This document shows positions 39,472 to 47,735 of a stretch of 64,000 nucleotides of DNA, one piece after another. The stretch's first letter is position 1, and the number at the start of each line of letters is the position of its first letter. The notes below the pieces were generated by a model, which saw only the letters and a program-made list of their open reading frames with translations, was not told the DNA's origin and made no database searches. Made by a program: the position numbers and the translations under genes. The stretch covers positions 1,302,001 through 1,366,000 of the forward strand of contig OZ218961.1 of the NCBI GenBank assembly GCA_965112735.1, given 5' to 3'. Origin of the DNA: Phaeosaccion multiseriatum (Eukaryota; Ochrophyta, other classes).

Positions 39472-42259
39472 TTAGCACACCCGGTTGGTCTTCTCTCCGC
39501 TGAGACGGTGCGTTGCGTCCGATCCAAGTGAGTGGAGCCGCCCAAGGTCCTTGCTCGCGGCGGCGGCGCCCCTCTCCTGCAACCCCTTGGGTTTCTTCCT
39601 CGCCTGCCAATGGGGGTGGTGTTGTCGGTGGAATGTGTGTTTGTGTGTGTGTGAGAGAGATAGAGAGACAGAGAGAGTGAGAGAGAGAGTGCGTGTCTAT
39701 GGCTGTGTCTGTGTGCCGTTGTGCGCGTGCGTGTGTGTGTGTGTGCGTGTGTGTGTGTGTGTGTCCAGAGCCGACCTGTGCACAAGGCAAGGCGAACCCG
39801 CGAAGCAAACAACCCGGGCGTAGACTTCGCACTCACATACGCAAACACACATGCACGCGCCCTCGCACGCACGCACGCACGTACACACACAAGCACGCAC
39901 ACACACACACACGCACTCACGCACGCATGCACACGCACCGGCGTCTCCAGCTCGAGGGGAGTGGTGGGGTGCTGCTGGAAGAAGGAGAAGGCGGCGAGGA
40001 TGTCGCTCATCAACACTTCCGCCAAGTCACGCGAGAAGTTCGCCTTCACCACCACCCGCATGATGGCCTGGGGGGAGGAGGGGGGTGAATGGGTATGAGT
40101 GAGTGAGGAGAGGCAGCGAGAGGGAGGGAGGGAGGGAGGAGAGAGGGACAGGGAGGGAAGGAGTGAGAGAAGGAGGGAGGGAGAGGAGGCGACGAAGAGA
40201 GGGACAAAGAGAGGGGGAAAGGAGAGGGAGGGAAGGAAGGAGTGAAGGTCATTGCGCCAGGGTGCTGGATGAAAGTAGAGCACTCATGGCACGAAGCTCT
40301 GAGCATCATGACCGGCTCATGCCATGCCCTGTGGAGAGTCCTCTTGCGCCTTCGCCCACCCTCTCATCCACACCCACGCACGCACCCACGCACCCACGCA
40401 CCCACGCTCTCACGCACCCACGCACCCACGCTCTCACGCACCCACGCACCCACGCTCTCATGCACCCACGCACCCACGCTCTCACGCACCCACGCACCCA
40501 CGCACCCACACACCCACGCACGCACCCACGCACAAACACACACCCTCGCACAAACACACACACCATGTCAGTGGCGCCCTGTGGGCACGTGTAGGCCGGA
40601 ACTATCCAGCCCTTGTTGCGAAGCTTGTCCTGGAGGTCGAATACGCTGCAGTTGGCGCCAGTGGTGAGACTCCACGCCACCACGGGGATGTGCGCCTTGT
40701 CCACGATGGTCACCATGCCCTGAGGGGTAAGAGGGAGGGAGGGATGGAGGGAGGGGGTGTTTCCCATCCAGTACTTATGCTGTAAGTCAAGCCATCCAAT
40801 GTCATCCTTTGAAGGGAGTGCTTGTGTGCTCACCGTCTTGACGAGCGACGAGCGCAAGAACTCGGCATTCTCCTGAGTGCGGCGCGTCGCAGCGGCGGGC
40901 AAGGGGGGAGGAGCGTGAAGGGAGGGAAATGTCGTGGGTGAGAAGCCAGTGGGGGGGGGGTTGGCCAACAAAGAGGAGGGGCAAAGGCATGATTGGAGCT
41001 GCTCACTCACTCACACACTCAATCGCTCATCACTCACTCAACCCTCGCTCAATCACTCACGCATGCACTCACTCACTCACTCACTCACTCACTCACCCAC
41101 TCACCCACTCACCCACTCACCCACTCACCCACTCACCCACTCACCCACTCACTCACTCACACTCACTCACTTAATCACTCACCCACTCACCCACTCACCC
41201 AGTCACTCACTGTCTCACTCACACACCCGCTCACCCACTCACACAGTCACTCACTATCTCACTCACACACTCAACCACCCACCCACTCACCATACAGTAC
41301 GCTGATCACATCACGAGAAGAAGAACAGAAGAGCCCCGCCACCGGTAGCGAGAGAAGCGAGAGAAAGAGGGAGAGTAACAAGGGACCGGTGAAGGTGCGA
41401 CACAAGTGAACAGGAGTGGTCAGGAGGGATTGACCGACCTCCACTGAAAGTCGGGCAAGAAGGAGCCTTCATCTCCACTCGTTTGAGCAGAAAATGCCAC
41501 CAAAGCAGCTCAGTTAAGGAAGAGAGAGAGAGAGGAGCTGTGAGGTGCGTGAAACTGTATGCTATGCAGATTGCTGTTGGCCCTGGCACAAGCAGGTCGG
41601 TTTCTAGTAGTCGTACTGGCAGTCGTGTACGGGTAGTGGCCGTCGCCACCACAGACGGCAAAGTTGACTGCACCGTTGTAGTCTTAATTACATCTCGACA
41701 GCACAAGAAAGGACGCAAGTAAGCAAGAAAGTGGTGAGTGGTGTCAGGACGCACCATGACTTGGAAATACCCGGACTTGCCCAAGCTTGTCATGGAAGTC
41801 GACGCAGTGCAGCACAGCACAGCACAGCACAGCAGTTGGTGATACAGCAGACGGAAGGACAGGTATGTAGGGCCGCAGAGCCAGAGACGAAACGCACACG
41901 CAACAAACGCGTAGAGAGGGAGACAGAGAGAGAGGGGGGAAGGTAAGGGGAAAAGCTTCGAGTGGGGTCCGAGGACCATCGCGCTTCACAGGACCTCGGC
42001 TCGGAAACTGCAACTCGCCACTTCCATCCAGTGCCATCCAGCGTTGCCCTCTGACACTCCGCACTGACTGATCGACTCTTTGGTGTTCAGTAATTCACTC
42101 GCTTAACTCGCTCACGCAGCCCCTCAGTCAGTGAGTCAGGCAGCAAGTCAGGCAGTGAGTCATTCAGTCCGTCACTGACTTACCGGATGAAGTTGTAGTA
42201 CTGTGCGACGATGTTGCCGGAGCTTTTAGAGAAATTGAGCGTGAGGGACGCCTGGTCAC
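39472..42259 (-). CDS. Glutamate decarboxylase C-terminal half, copy 3
   Basis: Exons on the minus strand: 42184-42259 (LNFSKSSGNIVAQYYNFIR), 40834-40872 (ENAEFLRSSLVKT), 40564-40719 (RNKGWIVPAYTCPQGATDM), 39939-40067 (RVVVKANFSRDLAEVLMSDI) and 39472-39603 (ARKKPKGLQERG, ending SGEKTNRVC and TAA). All five are in frame with each other and the terminal exon is present, so this is the best-preserved copy. It still lacks the PLP-binding N-terminal half, unless very distant exons exist outside the duplicated block. A one-base difference from copy 1 (CGTACTG versus CGTAACTG) lies just before the donor at about 41290, shared with copy 2. It matters only if that stretch is coding. Confidence 0.7.
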
Positions 42260-42441
42260 CTCTCACTGGGACAGATGGCAGTAGATGGGCGGATAGAAAG
42301 ATGGTGATGTACACAGAGAGCATTCATAGAGAGCACAGGGAGAGACAGGACAGATGAGAGGAGATGAGACGACATGCACATACCCCACCCACCCACGCAC
42401 CGACGCACTCGCCCACCCACCCGCCGACCCACCAAACCAAC

Positions 42442-42903
42442 CCAACATTTGCAACGACCTTGCTGGCCTCCACAAGATTGAAGTCGTTCGGGGTGGTAGA
42501 GAGACTTGCAAATGAGCATGTTAAGGTGTAGCACATGGGCCTTGAGGAGATGCCCACTTTCGTCCTTGGAGGACTCTGGAAGGCCTCCCAGAACCTCTGT
42601 GATCACTAACCTAGTGATGCATGCCCCCAAGGAGAGAGAGGGAGGGAGGGGACTTGATAATAGAGCAAATGCCATGGTAGATAGAGGGTGACGGTAGACT
42701 CAAAGGGGCTGTGCACCACGTGAGCGACACACAGAAGCACCACCCTGCAGGGGACACAGCCAGGTACACACACATGCACGCCCGTACGCACACACGCTTT
42801 CGCACCTGCAGCTGCTCCATAACAAGCGGGTCGTGCCTGAGCTTCTCCCTCTCTCGCTTGCAGTACGGGTGGTCAAAGGCGACATTGCCTTCGTCTCGAA
42901 GGC
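42442..42903 (-). CDS. Conserved exon-like segments upstream of GAD copy 3
   Basis: Near-identical to 35645-36106 (LRDEGNVAFDHPYCKREREK and LVITEVLGGLPESSKDESGH). The duplication ends just upstream. Homology to unit 2 is lost at about 42917, where unit 2 continues GATGAAGAAGAGAAGATG and this copy continues GACGAAGAAGAGAAGAGA. Confidence 0.4.
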
Positions 42904-42977
42904 CTGTGCGAGGAGACGAAGAAGAGAAGAGAGTCGTTGTTCAAGAAGAAGAGAAGAGAGTCGTTGTTCTGGTGGGC

Positions 42978-43940
42978 TCAGACTCCCCTCGTTCCAGAGC
43001 GGCCCGTTCCCCAGTCTTCCGGCAACTTCGCCACCATGTCCTCGTGACCCAGATACATCTGCTTGACCTCCCCCTCGTCTCCAGTGTGCGTGCGGACGCC
43101 CACGACCATGATGCGTGTCCCATCATGGATCCTTGTGTCCCTCCCCACCCTGCCCAACAGCTCGTTCAGCGGGTTCAGATTGGGGTGGCACATGTTCACC
43201 TTGAGCTCCCGACGACAGGAGAACCGTGGTGCTTCCAAACCACCGGCACGTTGCCAGTCCGCTTCGGGTCCTCCCGCTTCATGAGGCCGGTCCACTGGGG
43301 GGTGTTGGTGTCGTCCCACTCCCCAATGTAGCACACGGAGAGCATGTTGCACTTCCTCAGCCGCAGAGGTTCGACGCTGCCTTGTCCCACGACAGACTCG
43401 TAAGTGACCCCCCCCCCCTCCAGCAACCCCACACACTCCGACACTTCTTCGGCTGTCAGCCTGTACTCTGTGTACTTGCCCTCCACCCATGTCGTGCGGA
43501 TGCCGCGCACGGCCTCTCCCCCCCCCCCCGCTCTCCCTCTCCCCCTTGCTGCTCTCCCTCTCCCTGCTGCTCTCCCTCTCCCTGCTGCTCTCCCTCTGCC
43601 CCGCCTCGTACACGCGCATGCCCGCCACACACACGGACTCGTTCGCCAGCCGCCGCCGCAACGTCGTCCAAGGGGTTTTGAGGTTGAAAACAAACCTCAC
43701 GGCGGACATGGGAGCGTCCTTTCCCTTCGCCACCATCACCTGCACGGACCCGGAGCCCGCCTTGAGGTTCATGGTCGTCTCCTGTGTGTCCGTCTTGAGC
43801 ATGGCTCGCGCCACGTCCGTCCACACTGGGGACGAGTCCATCTTGCACACTGTCTCCAGCTGTACGCGTGGCCCGGTCTTGTCCAGGAAAGGGCGGGCGC
43901 GGGCGCCTGTGTATAGTGTAGACGGGGGGAGCAGGGACAC
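42978..43940 (-). CDS. Unrecognised protein gene with internal phase changes
   Basis: One minus-strand frame reads ALETVCK-like sequence and SSPVWTDVARAMLKTDTQET, then VRFVFNLKTPWTTLRRRLAN and ESVCVAGMRVYEAG. The sensible sequence then moves to a second frame (TTWVEGKYTEYRLTAEEVSE, IGEWDDTNTPQWTGLMKRED, TGNVPVVWKHH). It returns to the first frame for NMCHPNLNPLNELLGRVGRD, TRIHDGTRIMVVGVRTHTGD and LGHEDMVAKLPEDWG. The first change lies at an 18-bp repeat (three copies of gctgctctccctctccct, about 43545-43600) next to a C homopolymer at 43519-43530. The second lies near 43210-43225. Splicing or indels could explain them. I do not recognise the family. Confidence 0.45.
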   Translation of the reverse strand: MSLLPPSTLYTGARARPFLDKTGPRVQLETVCKMDSSPVWTDVARAMLKTDTQETTMNLKAGSGSVQVMVAKGKDAPMSAVRFVFNLKTPWTTLRRRLANESVCVAGMRVYEAGQRESSRERESSRERESSKGERESGGGGRGRARHPHDMGGGQVHRVQADSRRSVGVCGVAGGGGGHLRVCRGTRQRRTSAAEEVQHALRVLHWGVGRHQHPPVDRPHEAGGPEADWQRAGGLEAPRFSCRRELKVNMCHPNLNPLNELLGRVGRDTRIHDGTRIMVVGVRTHTGDEGEVKQMYLGHEDMVAKLPEDWGTGRSGTRGV

Positions 43941-44169
43941 ATCAATTCCTCAGACGCGGCACCAGCAGGGCAACAACAAGGGGAGTAGGTACTCGCTGCC
44001 CCCGCACTTACTTCTCTCAACCATGCTGAGGCCGGTCGCGGTGCCTTTCCGACCGTCAGCTCCCTTGGCGCAGGTAGCTACGCCACATCCGCCGGCTTGA
44101 GCTCTGCTCTGGGTGAGGCGGCCCGGAAGATGGAAAGCGAGGGGGAAGAGCTCGTACCCACCATCATTT

Positions 44170-44333
44170 GCCGCACTTCGCTCGGGGAAAGTGCAGTTGG
44201 CCACGTCACTCGGCCAGAACGCTCACGTCATCATGGCCGCCTGAGTGCATCAGATGCACACAGGCGGCGATGATGATGTGCATGTCCTGGCCGAGTGACG
44301 TGGCCAACTGCACCTTCCCCGAGCGAAGTGCGT
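44170..44333. repeat. Short palindrome with ~75-bp arms
   Basis: The arms 44170-44246 and 44262-44333 share 'cacttcgctcggggaa' through 'gttggccacgtcactcggcc'. The middle of the structure is itself palindromic (tgcatcagatgca). There are several mismatches. The minus strand of the right arm encodes GKVQLATSLGQDMHIIIAAC and the plus strand of the left arm encodes GKVQLATSLGQNAHVIMAA. Confidence 0.85.
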
Positions 44334-45115
44334 CACCCGATCCGACGACGCGGTGCAAGAGCAGTGCGCAGGTCACCGGCGACACGTGCCCATGGCCCCC
44401 CACCGAAAGAGTCACCCCCGCTACCTCCACCTCTGTGCGGGCCTGGCGGACGAGAGGCGGACGAGAGCACCCTCCTCCCCCGCCTGCAGGAAGACTCCTA
44501 GTCGCTGGTCTCCGCCCTTCTCTTCCCTCCTCGCCCTCCCTACAGCCTCCTCCGCAGCAGCACGCCGAATCACCGCATCCACGGTGCCTTGCACCTGCTG
44601 CTGCAGCTCAGGTGCCAGACTTTCTCGTCGGTTGGCCAGCACGTCCAGGGCCTCCACAAGGCCAGCGTCATAAGCGGATCCTTCTTCCTTGTCTTGCTTG
44701 CCGTCTTGCTGCTGCTGCTGCTGCTGGTGGTGGTGGTGGTGGTGGTGCTGCTGCTGCTGCTGCTGCTGAGGGGAGTCTTGGCTCGGCCCTTTCCCTTCTT
44801 AGAGCTGCTCGTCGTGCTGCTGCTGCTGGGGCTGGTAGTGCTGCTGCTGCTGTTGCTGCTGTTGCTGCTGCTGCTGAGGGGAGTCTTGGCGCGACCCTTT
44901 CCCTTCTCAGAGCTGCTCGTCGTGCTGCTGCTGCCGCTGTCGGACCCTCCACTGTCTCTCTCATCTTCATCGGTGCTTGTACTTGGATCAATCACGCCCG
45001 ATGTAGGAGCTGTAGACGCGAGTGAGCTCATGCGAGTGGTGAGGTCAATCGTTGCCGCTGGAACTCCTGGGGCGGGGGTCAGGTAGATGATGACTAGTGA
45101 GAGCACGCGAAGCAA
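44206..45115 (-). CDS. Unrecognised gene with duplicated Ser-rich tracts
   Basis: A minus-strand frame (ATG at 45029-45031, MSSLASTAPTSGVIDPSTST) contains two copies of SSTTSSS(E/K)KGKGRAKTPL, each followed by a poly-Ser/Thr run. Beyond the AGC/ACC trinucleotide tract at 44711-44768 the sensible sequence is in another phase (DKEEGSAYDAGLVEALDVLA, then QGTVDAVIRRAAAEEAVGRA). A third segment reads MEVAGVTLSVGGHGHVSPVT and IIIAACVHLMHSGGHDD, ending at GTGAGCG. The KGKGRAK motif suggests nucleic-acid binding or nuclear location, which is only inference. Introns or indels must join the parts. Confidence 0.45.
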
Positions 45116-45720
45116 GGAGAAGCGAGCTGGAGAGGGATCGAGCAGGCAGAGGAGCGGCTAGAGAAAGAGAAGGGAAGGGGAGAGACCACGTCACAGACCG
45201 AGAGGGGGGGGATAGCTACCTGGGCGTCGGAGGCGTCTTCACTCGTGTCCATCTGGAGAGAGAGAGAGAGGGAGAGACGAGGCACCACCAGCCAGCCACG
45301 GCCGGCCGCAACCAGTCAGTTGGCTGGGGGCAGAGCTTGACTAGAGTGGATGTGTGAGGAAGGATCTATCCTGCCAATATCCCTCGCTCGCTCCCTCCTC
45401 CCTCTCTCAATTTCCAAAGGCCCTTTCTCCCTCTCCCTTGCTCGTCCTGGCCTGGCTGCTTACCTCGTCCCCTGGCTGAGCCTGCTGTCGCAGCCACCCC
45501 TGCCCTTCTTGCATAAAGACCTTGACATCACTCCCAGCCCCTCAAAAGGGTTCTAATGCCTCAGTATGAACGTGACGTGTGACGCGTTACAAGAGACAGA
45601 ATGCCCGTGGTTCATTGACTTCTTGGGTCGCCGAAGCTTTATGATTTTTCTTTAGGCCTTGTAGGCTGTGGCAATCTCCTATGACCTCTCTTCGTTAAGT
45701 GAGCAAAGTGAAGTTCGACG
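45116..45720. other. Intergenic region without a supported gene
   Basis: Only short unrecognised open frames. Base composition becomes less GC-rich from about 45550. Confidence 0.4.
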
Positions 45721-45946
45721 CTGACGTGATTCTGAGGGAGGCGTGATTCGTGATTCTGTGCACCGCTACAGGCGTGATGCGTGCTTCTCGGTGGTGCGCC
45801 TTAGAAATAAGGCCATGAATGACATCATGGTGCGTAATAACATGTCAGGGAAACGTGATTCGTGATTCTGGCGGCCGCCGGAGGCGTGGTTCACCGCTAC
45901 AGGCGTGATTCGTGCTTCTCGGCGCCCTCCGTCAGAATCACGTCAG
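45721..45946. mobile_element. MITE-like element with ~21-bp terminal inverted repeats
   Basis: The left end 45721-45741 (ctgacgtgattctgagggag) is matched by the reverse complement of the right end 45926-45946, with one mismatch. The 226-bp body contains no gene. It holds direct repeats: 'caccgctacaggcgtgat' plus 'cgtgcttctcgg' occurs at about 45761 and 45891, and 'cgtgattcgtgattctg' occurs at about 45741 and 45854. Short length, TIRs and lack of coding capacity fit a non-autonomous DNA transposon. No convincing target-site duplication is visible. Confidence 0.5.
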
Positions 45947-46055
45947 GGGTCGATGAAGTGCTGTATAATTGGGGCTTTTGCTGTTCCAATAATTGGAGCG
46001 ACAAAGCAAGGACGCCCCGCTCCCTCCAGGTGCATCCCGTCACCAACTGCTACTC

Positions 46056-47636
46056 TCATTCTCCCTCCCTCCCCCCCCCTATGCTGCTGGTCGGATAGGC
46101 CTTCTTGAAAGGTCGGCCCATGGACCCGAGTCCCATTCCTGGGGCAGAGGGAGTTACCTCTACCTCCTCCTCTGCCGGACCGACGGTTGCGTCGTTTAGG
46201 GCAGCAGTGAAGAGCCCGTCGTGCGGGTCGTCTGAAGAGAGCCTCGCCCTCTTGCTTCCCTCCTCCCGCCCCTCCTCTTCCTCTCCCTCTCCTCCACATC
46301 GCTTGGGCCCCGGGGGCTTGGATAGCCAAGTGTAACGGGTGGGACTCCCTCCTCCTCCTGCTGGATGGGTGTCGTCTCCTCGATGCTTCTCCTTGCCCAA
46401 CCCCCTTCCCGCTGCCGCCCGTGCAGGTGCAGCAGCAGCCGTATCACCAACCGCTGCCCCACTTGTCCTGCCATGCCCCCCAGCACGCCTCCCCTCTGTT
46501 GCCTCGCCCTCCCCCCCCTGGGGCTGTGGGTGCTTGCTCTCCCCCTCCTCTTCTTCGCTATCCGATTGCTGCATGCGCGGCTCAACAATGTCCTTCCTTG
46601 GAACACCCGAGGAGGAGACCAGGCTGTTGCTGCTGCTGCCGTTGTCGTTGTGGTGATGATTGTGGTCGTTGTCGTTGCCGGCCACAGAGGGATCTCGAAG
46701 GAGTGTTTGAGGTCGTGTGTGCTCGGTCACCGGTTGCCTTGCGTGATTTTCGAGGCTAGAGAGCTCACCCTCAATGTATTGCGCAAGCCTCCCGAGGGAT
46801 TCGCTGTTCAAATTTGCAGTCACGTCCACGAGAGACACAGGCGGGTGCTCCACGCCCCCCCCCGGCACCGCAGCAGAAGCAGAGCCCCCTGAGTAGGGCC
46901 ACGTGAAGGACGGCGGCGAGTGTATCCCTTCGAGAGCGGCGGTGAAGGAGGAGCCACCGCTTGCCGCTGCGGTGAATGAAGACGAAGACTCCCCCCTTGC
47001 GTGTTCAAGGCTGGAGAGCTCACCCTCAATGTGATGCGCAAGCCTCTCCAAGGATTCGCGGTTCATTTGGGCAGTCACGTCCTCGAGAGACACAGGAGGG
47101 TGCTCCACGCCCCCCCCCGGTGCCGCAGCAGCTGCAGCCACAACCCCCGTGAAGGACAGCGGCGAGTGTATTCCTTTCCGCAGGGCGGTGGTGAAGGAGG
47201 AGCCAGCGCTGGTCGCTGCGGTGAATGAAGACGAAGACTCCCTCCTTCCGTGTTCGAGGCTGGAGAGCTCACCCTCAATGTAATGCGCAAATCTCTCCAG
47301 GGATTCGCGGTTCATGTGGGCAGTCACGTCTCCGAGAGAGAGGGAGGAAGGCTCCACGCCCCGCCTCCCCGGCGACGCACCAGGTGCAGGCACACCAACC
47401 CCCCCCGAGTCGGGCCATGTGAAGGACAGCAGCGAGTGTAACCCTTTGAGGGCAGCAGTGAAGGAGGAGCCACCGCTGGCCGCTGCGGTGAATGAAGACT
47501 CCCTCCCGCTCTCCTTCCCGCCGCTGGGCTTGGCCCGAAGCAGCACGGGTGCGCTGGGCTCAATGTCCGAGCCTTTCCTGCAGAATTGGCTTGCTGCCCC
47601 TGCTGCAGTGGCCTTGACGTCCTCCACCACACCCAT
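46056..47636 (-). CDS. Novel repeat protein with ~88-residue FTAAL/ELSSLE repeats
   Basis: ATG at 47634-47636 and TGA at 46056-46058 give 526 codons. The frame is open further to 47750 with no other ATG, so an upstream exon could add residues. Three tandem units of about 88 residues each combine SSFTAAASGGSSFTAAL, a HS.LSFTWP-like core, a variable Ala/Gly/Pro linker, and a conserved block such as DVTAHMNRESLERFAHYIEG followed by ELSSLEH. A degenerate fourth FTAAL occurs near the C terminus (DGLFTAALNDATVG). The C-terminal third is acidic and Pro/Gly-rich with a basic motif (GSKRARLSSDD) that could be a nuclear signal. The dispersed motif A is translated here as [12 protein letters not shown]. 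Family not recognised. Confidence 0.7.
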   Translation of the reverse strand: MGVVEDVKATAAGAASQFCRKGSDIEPSAPVLLRAKPSGGKESGRESSFTAAASGGSSFTAALKGLHSLLSFTWPDSGGVGVPAPGASPGRRGVEPSSLSLGDVTAHMNRESLERFAHYIEGELSSLEHGRRESSSSFTAATSAGSSFTTALRKGIHSPLSFTGVVAAAAAAPGGGVEHPPVSLEDVTAQMNRESLERLAHHIEGELSSLEHARGESSSSFTAAASGGSSFTAALEGIHSPPSFTWPYSGGSASAAVPGGGVEHPPVSLVDVTANLNSESLGRLAQYIEGELSSLENHARQPVTEHTRPQTLLRDPSVAGNDNDHNHHHNDNGSSSNSLVSSSGVPRKDIVEPRMQQSDSEEEEGESKHPQPQGGEGEATEGRRAGGHGRTSGAAVGDTAAAAPARAAAGRGLGKEKHRGDDTHPAGGGGSPTRYTWLSKPPGPKRCGGEGEEEEGREEGSKRARLSSDDPHDGLFTAALNDATVGPAEEEVEVTPSAPGMGLGSMGRPFKKAYPTSSIGGGREGE

Positions 47637-47735
47637 CAGTAGGGATACTCGGCTGTCTCCTCCTGGGATTGCACGGCTTTCTTCATTTTTGGAAGTTACA
47701 GAGGGAAATTCGGAGCCGAACCCAAGCCCCGCGGC

